Below are positions 44,662 through 53,455 of a stretch of 64,000 nt of DNA, piece by piece. This stretch comes from Virgibacillus natechei. Its GTDB lineage: Bacteria; Bacillota; Bacilli; Bacillales; Amphibacillaceae. The number at the start of each line of letters is the position of its first letter. The first letter of the stretch is position 1. Where the stretch lies: contig NZ_CP110224.1 of NCBI RefSeq assembly GCF_026013645.1, forward strand, positions 2,914,001-2,978,000, written 5' to 3'. The position numbers were made by a program, and so were the translations under genes. The notes under the pieces were generated by a model that was not told where the DNA came from, did no database searches, and was given only the letters and a program-made list of their open reading frames with translations.

Positions 44662-44691
44662 TTCGACAAAAACCGGGAAGTGACAGGCACC
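44662..44691 (+). repeat. Short (30-bp) copy 14 of the GGCACC/TTCGAC family
   Basis: TTCGACAAAA followed by ACCGGGAAGTGACAGGCACC, a consensus copy, 8 bp beyond the 3' end of the MFS gene. Confidence 0.95.
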
Positions 44692-44698
44692 CCCCTCT

Positions 44699-46078
44699 CT
44701 ATTCTTGCTCATCCTTAAGCATAAGTGACAGTAATCCGCCAATTAGGGAAATCACGCTCATGACAATAAATGCATATTTCATTCCCCAAAATGTAGCTAC
44801 CTCATAGGGTTGGTCCATCTGATTAGTCGTAATGCTGATAATAGTCGTCAGCAGAATAACGCCAAAAGCCAAGCCGAACTGTCGAACCGTATTTCCGATT
44901 GCCGAGGCATGAGAGATTTCGGATGTTTGTAAACTATTAAATCCTAATGTAACAAGCGGCATCATGGTTAATCCAATCCCCATCATAAATATGCAAAAAT
45001 AAAACATGATGAGATAGGGTGAGCCATCCGCTCCCAAAATACTGAACAACATACTGGATAACAATATCAACAAGAATCCGAATATAATAATGCGCCGTCC
45101 CCCGTATTTATCAAATAAATTACCAGCAACTAACGACATAACAGAAAGTATGATCGTCCCAGGTACTAATACAAAGCCCGATAGAAATGCACTTGTCCCT
45201 AATACCTCCTGAGAAAACATGGGAAGTATGGTTTCCATCGACAATAACAACATAGCAACAACAAAAACAAGGATCGTTGATATAGCAAACATCTTTTTCC
45301 TAAAAACAAACAAATTAAGTAGAGGTGGATCTATTGTCAGTTGCCTTCTCACAAAAAAGGCGAGCATGACAATACCTAATACAATCGTTGTGATGACACT
45401 CCAATGTGAAAACCCTAAAACGCTGATATTGCTCATTCCAAATATTAAACTAGAAAAACCAATACCTGCGAGAATGATAGAAAACAGATCCAACTTAGAT
45501 TCACGCTGCTCCGTGACATTTCTCATGAAACCATGAGCAAGGACAAGTATGGCGAGCGATAAGAAAAGCATGATCCAAAAAAGCGCCCTCCAGTTATAGA
45601 TATCAATAATAATTCCGGATAGAGAAGGGGCTGAGGCCGGGGCAACATTCACAACTAAACCTAATAACCCCAATGCAAACCCTCTTTTTTCAAATGGAAA
45701 GACGCCCAGTAAAATCGTTTGAACCAGCGGGACCATTATCCCTGCACCTACTGCCTGAATGACTCTTGATATAATTAATACAATAAAATTAGGCGCAAGA
45801 AGAGCGATAACCGTTCCAATAACAAAAAAAACCAGTGAAAAAATCACCAGAAACCGAGCGGAATATGTATCCGATAAATACCCTGTCATCGGAATGAACA
45901 CAACAGTCGTTAATAAAAATGCGGTTGTTAACCACTGTACCTGCGTCGCATTAATCGAAAACTCCTGCATAAGGGTAGGATAAGCTGTAATTAACAAAAA
46001 CTGACTAAACGTAAACAAAAAAGTAGTAGCTAACACAATGACAATGATTGTTTTATTTGATGATTCATTATAAGCCAT
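44699..46078 (-). CDS. MFS multidrug exporter, DHA2 (EmrB/LmrB) type, 14 TM
   Basis: 459 residues from ATG 46078 (AAGGA nine bases upstream; GGAGGG further 5'). The in-frame extension to 46207 is unlikely. Motif A-like GYLSDTYSARFLVIFSLVFF and motif C-like region ALGLLGLVVNVAPASAPSLSGIIIDIYNWRALFW are DHA2 hallmarks, and fourteen TM helices fit. It would export drugs or metabolites by proton antiport. No regulator gene is adjacent. Confidence 0.9.
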   Translation of the reverse strand: MAYNESSNKTIIVIVLATTFLFTFSQFLLITAYPTLMQEFSINATQVQWLTTAFLLTTVVFIPMTGYLSDTYSARFLVIFSLVFFVIGTVIALLAPNFIVLIISRVIQAVGAGIMVPLVQTILLGVFPFEKRGFALGLLGLVVNVAPASAPSLSGIIIDIYNWRALFWIMLFLSLAILVLAHGFMRNVTEQRESKLDLFSIILAGIGFSSLIFGMSNISVLGFSHWSVITTIVLGIVMLAFFVRRQLTIDPPLLNLFVFRKKMFAISTILVFVVAMLLLSMETILPMFSQEVLGTSAFLSGFVLVPGTIILSVMSLVAGNLFDKYGGRRIIIFGFLLILLSSMLFSILGADGSPYLIMFYFCIFMMGIGLTMMPLVTLGFNSLQTSEISHASAIGNTVRQFGLAFGVILLTTIISITTNQMDQPYEVATFWGMKYAFIVMSVISLIGGLLSLMLKDEQE

Positions 46079-46374
46079 TAGATTTTCCTTCCCTCCTAAA
46101 AGGATGACATAACCCCCGAGAAATATTACCTGTAAGGCGAAGAACATCGTCTGCATATCCGTGAGCATCACACGAAAGCCTATAGAAAAAGGAAGCAAGA
46201 AAACCATCCACCCTCGAGAAGGTTACACATCATTTTACACCTATCAGCTATCATAACAATCTTCTTACCCTTTTGTAAGAGTTATTATTCATGGAAAGAA
46301 GGTAAAAGGTATCTACTCACGCTGGATTGGATGATGAACCTCTGTCGTTCATCGTCTTAAAATAGTGAAAATGC

Positions 46375-46644
46375 CCGCGAGCGCGGGATAAACATGGAAG
46401 AGCGCGGAACGAATGCCCGTGACCGCGGGATCAACATGCGGGAGCGCAGGACGAATGGCTGCGTACGCGGGATGAACAGGCGGGTGCACGGGGCAAATGA
46501 CTGCGAGCGCGGGATGAACAGGCGGGAGCGCGGTACGAATGACTGCGTGCGCGGGATAAACAGCGGGAGCGCAGTACGAATGACTGCGAACGCGGGATGA
46601 GCAGGCGGGAGCGCGGTACGAATGACTGCGAGCACGGGATGAGA
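46375..46644. repeat. GC-rich array of thirteen ~21-bp units (GAGCGCGG core)
   Basis: Units such as CGCGAGCGCGGGATAAACAT and CGGGAGCGCGGTACGAATGA recur every 21 bp (one unit 20). Two types alternate (…GATGAACAGG / …TACGAATGAC), giving a 42-bp higher-order period. The block is about two-thirds GC in AT-rich flanks. Both strands show open heptapeptide-repeat frames merely because 21 is divisible by 3; neither has a ribosome binding site. Confidence 0.92.
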
Positions 46645-46676
46645 GGAACAGAATGGGTTGTTTGGAGCAGGTGAAA

Positions 46677-46713
46677 GGAACGGACCCAATACTTTTTGGT
46701 CCGTTCCCTTTTG
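46677..46713 (+). terminator. Hairpin next to the 21-bp array
   Basis: GGAACGGACC pairs perfectly with GGTCCGTTCC, then CTTTTGATTTT. No plus-strand gene lies directly upstream except the repeat array, so a transcript crossing the array would end here. Confidence 0.7.
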
Positions 46714-46891
46714 ATTTTGCGCCTTCTTAAATTCATACAAAAATGGCTCCAACCAAATATGGAACCACTTTTTTTGCTTTAGATTTCATTGTAAGACAAA
46801 TTCATAACGTCTCTATATTAAAAAATGCACACTTACATAAAGGGTGTACACCTGATGTACATGTAGACCCTTTACATCACAATATTTATAT

Positions 46892-47209
46892 TTAGTTAAC
46901 AGTTTTATCCTTGTACATGATTTTCACTTTTTCAATTACTTCTCTTTCCAGCAGTGCTGTTTTCGTTTCTAATCTCTTGCCTATAATAAATAGATCAATA
47001 AGTGTCCATAATCCAAAACCACCTAATGTTAAAGTCATTCCAATTGCATAGCCAATATCGCCTAAGTAATATCTGTGTCCACCGATTCCACCTGTAAAAA
47101 ACCATAATACATACATAATTGCTTTATTCTTTCCTCTTCTTTCAACTTCTGCATCAACCATGGATAGTTGTTCTGCATTCAAATCTCTCTTTAAAACCAA
47201 ATTGTCCAA
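46892..47209 (-). CDS. TM2-domain membrane protein
   Basis: 105 residues starting at TTG 47209 with GGAGG upstream. The TM2 signature is clear: AIMYVLWFFTGGIGGHRYYL, then GDIGYAIGMTLTLGGFGLWTLIDLFII. Charged segments flank the two helices on the cytoplasmic side. The function of bacterial TM2 proteins is unknown. It is monocistronic. Confidence 0.9.
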   Translation of the reverse strand: MDNLVLKRDLNAEQLSMVDAEVERRGKNKAIMYVLWFFTGGIGGHRYYLGDIGYAIGMTLTLGGFGLWTLIDLFIIGKRLETKTALLEREVIEKVKIMYKDKTVN

Positions 47210-47858
47210 TACTATTACCTCCTAATTAGATTCAGTTAGTTAATTTCTTTGATAAAACTTAATGTAGATCTACTATGAATACTTTTCCGATATAGGTAGA
47301 CCCGATATAAATTCTACAGTCCCCCCCTCCCCTGAGCAAGTATGCCTATATCAAATGTATAAAACAACCATAAAGATTCGGATATAGTGATTATATCGAA
47401 AATAAGCTGCACAATAATATGTATACCTAGCTATTGTCATTCTTTTATTTTATCATTGAATTCATCTGCCGTTATTTCCGTATAAACGTTCAATAAGTCA
47501 CCTCCACTCCACTATATTTAAAACCCATTTTACTTCCAATTTTATAAGTAAATAGTACCATAATATAGATAGTAATGAAAGACTATTTTGAAAAGGAAGG
47601 TTTTGAGCAATGAACAAGATGACGTGCTCAAGGTACCTTTATAGCCTATTTATCCGCAACTCCTTCAAACACTGCCTCACGAAAAATGCCATAGATTAGG
47701 ATTCTTGAGTTGTATGAGCATCTCCCTTTACCTTCGAGGCGCTTCTCGTTCTGTGTTTCTACATATCGTTTTACTTCGTAACCTGTACAAATTCACATAA
47801 TAGAGGAACGTTCTACGCTAAAGGCGCGGAACAATACAACTGCTCATCGCAAATAGAA
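47210..47858. other. ~650-bp intergenic stretch without a recognised gene
   Basis: AT-rich DNA between the TM2 gene and the terminator of the monooxygenase operon. Short open frames (for example near 47607) lack family resemblance. No riboswitch was recognised. Confidence 0.5.
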
Positions 47859-47880
47859 GAAGGCAGTACCCACTGCCTTC
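47859..47880 (-). terminator. Terminator of the monooxygenase operon
   Basis: GAAGGCAGT-ACCC-ACTGCCTTC perfect hairpin; on the minus strand TTCTATTT follows, 13 bp past the stop codon. Confidence 0.82.
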
Positions 47881-47893
47881 CTCTAATTAGCTA

Positions 47894-49270
47894 TTAAACA
47901 AACTGGTTTTCTTTCGTAAAATAGTGACGATACTGGGCTGCTGGATGACGTTCATTGACTTTATCCCTTCCAAATAATCTGGAACGAAGCGTCCGAGCTG
48001 TATTATCATGCGCTTTTACTAAACCGCGCTCCCTCAAGACAGGTATCACTTTATCAATAAATTCCGTATACGAACTCGGAATAAAAGCATTCATTACATT
48101 AATACCTGAAACCCCAGCATCTAACCATTTGGCTAACTCGTCGGCAATTTGCTCCGGTGTTCCAACGATACGAGTATTTTTCGTGTGATGCGCTGCTAAA
48201 TCTGCCAGCGTCGGCGTTCTATCCGGAATTCCCTGTGCTACCCACTTGAACATACTTCGAACCCCTTCTGTCTCTATATCTTCAAGCGGTGTATCTAGAT
48301 CCCACTCACCAAAGTCGATTCCCATACCGCCTCCCATATGCGCAATCATCATCTTTAAATCCGTCACTTCCTCCAATTGCCTACTCTTCTCCCATGCTTC
48401 TTCCTCCGTATCCCCGATGACAAAGGAAAGCCCTTGGAAAAATTGAATATCTTCTTTGGCGCGACCGTTTCTTGCTACGATATCCGTCATTTCATTAATT
48501 AATGCTTTCGCAACTTCAGGATTTGGTGTTGCAATAAAAACTGCTTCGGCATGTTTTGCTGCAAATTCTTTTCCTCTTGTAGAAGCACCTGCTTGAAAAA
48601 GCAGTGGTGTACGTTGCGGAGAAGGAGATACGAGATGAGGTCCTTCTACGCGATAATGCTTGCCTTCATGATGAATTTTATGCACATGTTCTGGATCGGA
48701 GTAAATTCCAGTTTCCCGGTCTTTTTTTAGTGCTTCATCGTCCCATGAACCTTCCCATAATTTATATAACACATCTACATATTCATCCACGGTATCATAC
48801 CGTTCATCGTGAGAAACGAGTCCATCGTGACCTAGATTTTTAAATCCATTATCTGAAGAGCCCGTAACAATATTCCAGGCAATCCGCCCTTTGGAAATCT
48901 GATCTAACGTTGATAGTTGTCTGGCAAAGCTGAAAGGTGGCTGTTGGTAATTATTTGCTGTGACAGCAAGGCCAAGCCGATTGGTATTCGCTGCTAATGC
49001 GGATGCTAATACTACCGGATCATTACTTGGAATTTGTAACCCGTTTCGAACGTGGAAATCCCATCCACCCTCATAGTCACCATACAAGCCAATCACATCT
49101 GCCAAAAAGAGAGCATCAAACCCCCCTTCTTCTAACTTTTTTGCAAGGGAAACCCATAACTCCAATTGGCCAAAATCCCTTTGCTGTCCCTCAGGTTGTT
49201 TCCATGTACCATGAGTAATATGTGAAGCTGTATTCATAACAAATGCTGTTAATGACAATGTATTTCCCAT
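47894..49270 (-). CDS. FMN-dependent monooxygenase, NtaA/SnaA/DszA (luciferase-like) family
   Basis: 458 residues. Family signatures: SLTAFVMNTASHITHGTWKQ at the N-terminus, ARQLSTLDQISKGRIAWNIVTGS and LLFQAGASTRGKEFAAKHAE. It uses FMNH2 from a partner reductase to oxygenate or cleave organosulfur or amine substrates. It is second in an operon behind an acyl-CoA-dehydrogenase-like gene, under an S-box leader, which strongly suggests organosulfur scavenging (for example sulfones or sulfonates). ATG 49270 has AAGGGAGCG upstream. The substrate is not determinable. Confidence 0.9.
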   Translation of the reverse strand: MGNTLSLTAFVMNTASHITHGTWKQPEGQQRDFGQLELWVSLAKKLEEGGFDALFLADVIGLYGDYEGGWDFHVRNGLQIPSNDPVVLASALAANTNRLGLAVTANNYQQPPFSFARQLSTLDQISKGRIAWNIVTGSSDNGFKNLGHDGLVSHDERYDTVDEYVDVLYKLWEGSWDDEALKKDRETGIYSDPEHVHKIHHEGKHYRVEGPHLVSPSPQRTPLLFQAGASTRGKEFAAKHAEAVFIATPNPEVAKALINEMTDIVARNGRAKEDIQFFQGLSFVIGDTEEEAWEKSRQLEEVTDLKMMIAHMGGGMGIDFGEWDLDTPLEDIETEGVRSMFKWVAQGIPDRTPTLADLAAHHTKNTRIVGTPEQIADELAKWLDAGVSGINVMNAFIPSSYTEFIDKVIPVLRERGLVKAHDNTARTLRSRLFGRDKVNERHPAAQYRHYFTKENQFV

Positions 49271-49337
49271 ATTGATTACGCTCCCTTTTCAAATAATTTT
49301 TCTTCGCATATCCCTTGTATTCCTTCTAGAAAAAGAA

Positions 49338-50546
49338 TTAAAAATAGGCTGAATCAGGTAATAACTCATTGTTGATATAATAATCCCCTATGGCCCTTGC
49401 TTTATATAGCGTTGGATTATGAGAAGCTAGTGTACGAATATTACGCCAATGACGATCTAAGTTAGCAGATTGTATCGTGGCAGAAGCACCACCAACTTCA
49501 AATAGTAAAGTTGCCGCTTTAAATGCCAATTCCTCAATCGCTACTTTTACTTGAGATCCCCTTAAGGCTGCGTTATGTTCTGCAGCACTATCCGGATATT
49601 CACTTGCATCATCTACACTTTTTGCTGCCGCTAGTACCATTGCTTCCGCCGCAAAAGCAAAGCTTGATAATTGACCAACGACTTGCTGTAGCTGAACATC
49701 CTGCTTCAAATCATTGGTATTGCCGTGAAAAAAAGAACGTTTTCTTTTATGGATTAAATCCGTTGCATCGGTGACAATGTTTCTTACTATACCCGCAATA
49801 ATCGCTTGCAGGTAAAGATGCGGCACAGGAGCATATTGCCCTTTTTTCTGGCGATCCGTAAAGGTTTCATTTGCCTCAACCACGACATTTTCGAAAATGG
49901 TTGTTCCGCTGCCTGTCATTTTTTGACCAATTCCATCCCAATCATCCAGTACGGTTACCCCTTCTCTAGAAACTGGTACAATTAATAAAGTTGGTGAACC
50001 ATGAAGCATGGCTTTAACTTCTGTATAATCTGAATAATAGGTACCGGTTGTGAAGATTTTTTCCCCATTTAATAAGTAGTGATCTCCTTCTTTGGTAAGC
50101 TTCGTATCATATTCGTAACCTCCAGCTTGATGTTTCGAGTTTTCCGTATATGCGTTGCCTATAATTGCACCATTACCTACCGCTTCTACTATTTTCTTTC
50201 GAAGCGGTGTCTCCGGCGATTGTAATAAACTTTCTACCGTCATGAAATGCGCACGGATAATATGCGCGACATCTGGGTCAGCTTCCGCAATTCTAATCAC
50301 TGCCGTAAATAAATCTACAAAGGATGACCCAGCCCCTCCAGCGTTTTTCGGCAATCGAATGGCACCGAGGCGAAATTCTTTTATTAATTGGACGCCTTTA
50401 AAAGGATGTTGTCTCCCTTCCTCGTTGCTCCTCTTTTTAAAATCAGCCGCAATATCACTTATTAGTTGATCAAAGGCTTTCGAATGAATATCCGGAACAG
50501 TTACATTTTCTTCCTTTTCTCCTGTCACTACCGATGAATTACTCAT
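49338..50546 (-). CDS. Acyl-CoA dehydrogenase-like flavin monooxygenase (DszC/SfnB type)
   Basis: 402 residues from ATG 50546 (AAAGGAGGATTACAA upstream); the ORF track of the frame reaches 50603 without a site. Acyl-CoA dehydrogenase fold with flavin segment GNAYTENSKHQAGGYEY and LNGEKIFTTGTYYSD, and C-terminal FEVGGASATIQSANLDRHWRN. In the DszC/SfnB subfamily such enzymes oxygenate sulfur compounds with FMNH2. It is first in the S-box operon, followed by the NtaA-like gene after 67 bp. Co-control by SAM supports a role in sulfur acquisition. Confidence 0.87.
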   Translation of the reverse strand: MSNSSVVTGEKEENVTVPDIHSKAFDQLISDIAADFKKRSNEEGRQHPFKGVQLIKEFRLGAIRLPKNAGGAGSSFVDLFTAVIRIAEADPDVAHIIRAHFMTVESLLQSPETPLRKKIVEAVGNGAIIGNAYTENSKHQAGGYEYDTKLTKEGDHYLLNGEKIFTTGTYYSDYTEVKAMLHGSPTLLIVPVSREGVTVLDDWDGIGQKMTGSGTTIFENVVVEANETFTDRQKKGQYAPVPHLYLQAIIAGIVRNIVTDATDLIHKRKRSFFHGNTNDLKQDVQLQQVVGQLSSFAFAAEAMVLAAAKSVDDASEYPDSAAEHNAALRGSQVKVAIEELAFKAATLLFEVGGASATIQSANLDRHWRNIRTLASHNPTLYKARAIGDYYINNELLPDSAYF

Positions 50547-50780
50547 TTGTAATCCTCCTTTATATCTTATTGAAAAAAGTATCTGGCCTTTCGCAGCGTA
50601 CATGATGTTAAAACCATCTACACTAGCTTTATTGATCCATTGCCCCTCGTATCAGCTACTTTTTCCGGTTACCCAACTGCAACACGACAACACCACCGAC
50701 GCCAGCTCATTTAGCGACCGCTTCAATGGTTCTTTGCTTGTTTGGCGCTTTAGCTTATAGTCATCAATGAAATAGTAGCT

Positions 50781-50823
50781 CCAATAAGAAAACCCCCTTT
50801 TCTAATAGCTTGAGAAAAGAGGG
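50781..50823 (-). terminator. S-box-controlled intrinsic terminator
   Basis: On the minus strand CCCTCTTTTCT pairs with AGAAAAGGGGG, followed by TTTTCTTATT. It lies right behind the S-box aptamer, as expected for transcription attenuation by SAM. Confidence 0.85.
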
Positions 50824-50842
50824 TTGCATGTTCTACTCCGCT

Positions 50843-50952
50843 CTTATTTCTCAAGAAAATAAATTTTCTTGCTGGATGTAGCACCTTTCTGACAAAGTCA
50901 GAGGTTGCTGAAGCGTCAACGGGCCAATTCCCTCGACTTCTCTGAATAAGAA
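50843..50952 (-). ncRNA. SAM-I (S-box) riboswitch upstream of the monooxygenase operon
   Basis: Minus-strand conserved parts in order: CAGAGAAGTCGAGGGAA, TTGGCCCGTTGACGC, TTCAGCAACCTCTGACT, AAGGTGCTACATCCAGCAAG, then a closing strand GAGAAATAAG. These match the SAM-I consensus. Confidence 0.95.
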
Positions 50953-50977
50953 TATTTAAAATATTTAATTGTGTTTC

Positions 50978-51006
50978 ATTATAGGTTCAACGATTTTCAT
51001 TGTCAA
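50978..51006 (-). promoter_or_regulatory. Sigma-A promoter of the S-box/monooxygenase operon
   Basis: On the minus strand TTGACA (51006-51001), 17-bp spacer, TATAAT (50983-50978), a full consensus promoter ~27 bp before the aptamer. Confidence 0.88.
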
Positions 51007-51315
51007 CACCTTTTTTCTAGTAAGTTGATTTGTTTAGTCGGGATAATTGATGTAAATGATGATCGGAGTAGGTTTTATAAACAACAAGAAGTCCTGTAGA
51101 AATTTCTAACCACAGGACTGCTTTGCAAAAGGAAGCACGAGAACCCTCGCACTATGGCTCCAATTATGAGCTTCTTCAATATTTACCCGCAATCTCCTCA
51201 TGATGCAATATTTAACAATTAACCCATCTATTCTTATCTGATTTCTTGACCCTAATCACTAATTAATTTACACTAAGTATCGTAAAGTAATTATAAGGAA
51301 AGGGGCAATAAAAAC

Positions 51316-51720
51316 ATGACAAAAAGTGAAATTGGTCAAGCTATTTTACGGGTCGTTTTTGGTTTTATTTTCTTCGCGCACGGCCTGGATAAATTTCAAG
51401 GGGGGATAGCTAATACGGCAGGATTCTTTGATAGTCTTGGCGTTCCTGGATTCCTTGCTTATGTGGTTGCGGTTATCGAACTACTCGGCGGGATCGCCAT
51501 GATTCTTGGAATTGGTACACGAATCGTTGCCGGATTATTTACAGTTATTATGCTGGGAGCGATTTTATTTGCAAATTTACCTGGTGGACTGTTAGGAAAC
51601 GAAGAATTACCAGGATTTGAACTTGACCTTATTCTACTATCCATATCGATTTATTTCCTATTGAGTGATCGGTTTTCTCTAGCATTGGATAACAAATTAT
51701 CCCGTTCAATAGAAAATTAA
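51316..51720 (+). CDS. DoxX-family membrane protein
   Basis: 134 residues with four TM helices. DoxX signatures are AILRVVFGFIFFAHGLDKFQ, GVPGFLAYVVAVIELLGGIAMILGIGTR and a C-terminal LILLSISIYFLLSDRFSL. DoxX relatives act in thiosulfate/quinone or thiol-redox chemistry in some organisms. Its place between two S-box systems is suggestive, but it has its own ribosome binding site (GGAAAGGGG), no S-box and its own terminator. Confidence 0.9.
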   Translation: MTKSEIGQAILRVVFGFIFFAHGLDKFQGGIANTAGFFDSLGVPGFLAYVVAVIELLGGIAMILGIGTRIVAGLFTVIMLGAILFANLPGGLLGNEELPGFELDLILLSISIYFLLSDRFSLALDNKLSRSIEN

Positions 51721-51728
51721 ATGATTAA

Positions 51729-51763
51729 GGGAACAAATGATTTTATCGTTTGTTCCCTTTTTA
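51729..51763 (+). terminator. Terminator of the DoxX gene
   Basis: GGGAACAAA pairs with TTTGTTCCC (loop TGATTTTATCG), followed by TTTTTAT. Confidence 0.88.
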
Positions 51764-51820
51764 TTGTGTGCCTGTTATGGGTACAGACTTTAAGATGCAC
51801 CCATGACAGGCACACAATAA
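51761..51820. repeat. Long inverted repeat with GTGCCTGT-type arms
   Basis: 22-bp arms TTATTGTGTGCCTGTTATGG (51761 on) and CCATGACAGGCACACAATAA (to 51820) pair with one G-T mismatch around a 16-nt loop. The arm core GTGCCTGT is shared with the 30/40-bp family, but the rest differs. Confidence 0.9.
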
Positions 51821-51977
51821 AGTCCCAGTTAAACAAAGAACTTAATAAATACGTATTATTCCCCCCGTAGATCCTTGTCCAGACGCGACTTTAGGAGGAA
51901 TGACTTCCCGAATAGCAGTGGAACGATGTAATCCTGCTCATTCTAAATTTATTTTTACCTATATTCTGAAAAGTGTG

Positions 51978-52006
51978 TTGACAATACCAATTATTAGTAT
52001 TAACAT
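51978..52006 (+). promoter_or_regulatory. Sigma-A promoter of the metQNI operon
   Basis: TTGACA (51978-51983), 17-bp spacer, TAACAT (52001-52006), about 20 bp before the second S-box. Confidence 0.75.
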
Positions 52007-52024
52007 GAGTAACAACTTAATAAT

Positions 52025-52130
52025 TCTTATCCAGAGAAGTCGAGGGTTCTGGCCCAATGACACTTCAGCAACCATTGACGAAAGTCGAAAAGGTGCTAAT
52101 TCCAGCAAAATTATTTTTGGGAGATAAGAG
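52025..52130 (+). ncRNA. SAM-I (S-box) riboswitch upstream of metQNI
   Basis: Conserved segments in order: CCAGAGAAGTCGAGGGTTC, TGGCCCAATGACACTTCAG, CAACC, AAGGTGCTAATTCCAGCAAA, closing strand GAGATAAGAG. The sequence tracks the other S-box at 50.9 kb and the SAM-I consensus. Confidence 0.95.
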
Positions 52131-52146
52131 TGGAGCCGTGTATTCA

Positions 52147-52180
52147 CCCCTCTTTTCTCTTATGGAAAAGGGGGTTTTTT
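52147..52180 (+). terminator. S-box-controlled terminator before metQNI
   Basis: CCCCTCTTTTC pairs with GAAAAGGGGG, followed by TTTTTT; directly downstream of the aptamer. Confidence 0.88.
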
Positions 52181-52414
52181 AGGTTCAGATTTGAATGAGT
52201 TATCACATACACCTAGACATACATAAACCTAAAACCAAGTAATCAGATCTATTTAATACTTTTAAAAAATCACTTATAACTATGTCTGGGTTGAAAGTAG
52301 TTTGAACAGGGCTTGGAATAAGAAAGGATTGTACCCATGAAAAGTAGTAAATCTATACAAATTCTAACTATCTATCTTGGTATCGTTTAATGAGGAAGAG
52401 GCAAATGCACTTAG

Positions 52415-52519
52415 GATCATTTTCACCATGTCGCCCCTAAATTGCAAAACCGTGGTCTTTTCCGAACAGACTATGAAGGAAATACACTCAGGGGCCACCT
52501 CGACTTAGATTATCCAAAC
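52415..52519 (+). pseudogene. Relic of an NtaA-type FMN monooxygenase C-terminus
   Basis: An in-frame stretch reads [20 protein letters not shown] then [15 protein letters not shown]. The pattern VxPxLQxRGLFRTxYEGxTLRxHL is the usual C-terminus of NtaA/SnaA/DszA monooxygenases. A stop codon precedes it in frame and no start exists. It lies between the S-box terminator and metQ. Confidence 0.75.
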
Positions 52520-52621
52520 GTTGCATTAAGACAAATGTTTAAATGCAACTATAAGAGAATGTGAGATAACCAATTCCACTCACTAAAAAATATCAAAAGG
52601 GAAACGTAAAGGAGTGTAAAA

Positions 52622-53455
52622 ATGAACAAAAAGTTATTAATGATAGTTATATTACTTATCCTTTCATTCATTACTGGCTGCGCGAGTTCAGAAGCATCCG
52701 GAAACAAGGAAGAACAAACAATAAAAATTGGCGTTACTGGAGGCGTTCCAGAGGCGGTTACCAATATTGTGAAAGATGAAGCTAAAAAAGAAGGGATTAA
52801 TCTGGAAGTTATAACCTTTAACGATTGGATTACACCAAATCGCTCTCTTGATAATGAAGAAATAGATTTGAATATGTTCCAAACAAAGCAATTTTTAGGA
52901 CAATATGTAAAAGACCATACAGCACCTTTCGTAGCATTAGGCTCAACTTATTATAGTTCGTTTGGTATTCACTCTGAAAAGCATAAACATGTCGATGAAA
53001 TTCCAGATGATGCTACATTAGGGATAGTAAATGACCCTATAAATCAATGGCGATCTTTGCTGCTCTATGAAGAAGCTGGATTAATTAAGGTAAAGCGTAC
53101 TGATGGTTTATTAACATTACAGGATATTGAAGCAAATCCCAAGAACCTCACATTTAAGGAAATAGAGGGTCCCTTAATGGTACGTACCCTTAGTAGCATT
53201 GATGCAGGTCTAGTAAGTAATTCATATGTCATTGATCAAGGCCTGGATCCAACGGAAGAAGCTATCTATTTAGAGAGTGGGAATGAGTTTCCAATGGTCG
53301 TAGCTGCAAAAGAAAAAGATAAGGACAATCCAGATTATAAAAGAATAACAGAATTATACCATTCCGATGCAGTAAAACAATTTATTGAAGAAAGGTACAA
53401 GGATGCCATTACCCTAACTGATGATCCATTTCAACTTGATGAGGAGGGGATGTAA
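52622..53455 (+). CDS. metQ: Methionine ABC transporter substrate-binding lipoprotein (MetQ/NlpA family)
   Basis: 277 residues. Signal peptide KKLLMIVILLILSFITGC with lipobox ITGC. The NlpA/MetQ pattern follows: IKIGVTGGVPEAVTNIVKDE, EVITFNDWITPNRSLDNEEI, DLNMFQTKQFL. It binds methionine (possibly D-Met or methionine sulfoxide) outside the membrane. Strong SD AAAGGAG. It is first gene of the S-box operon and its stop abuts the metN start (TAAATG). The S-box makes methionine the best substrate guess. Confidence 0.93.
   Translation: MNKKLLMIVILLILSFITGCASSEASGNKEEQTIKIGVTGGVPEAVTNIVKDEAKKEGINLEVITFNDWITPNRSLDNEEIDLNMFQTKQFLGQYVKDHTAPFVALGSTYYSSFGIHSEKHKHVDEIPDDATLGIVNDPINQWRSLLLYEEAGLIKVKRTDGLLTLQDIEANPKNLTFKEIEGPLMVRTLSSIDAGLVSNSYVIDQGLDPTEEAIYLESGNEFPMVVAAKEKDKDNPDYKRITELYHSDAVKQFIEERYKDAITLTDDPFQLDEEGM

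Noticed and set aside
46357-46752. Open frames of 68 and 131 codons over the 46-kb array encoding heptapeptide repeats
   Set aside because: Frames stay open only because the unit is 21 bp. There is no ribosome binding site, composition is extreme and both strands are open.
47600-47700. Possible fragment of a sigma-factor-like gene
   Set aside because: A short frame resembles nothing firmly; too little to call.
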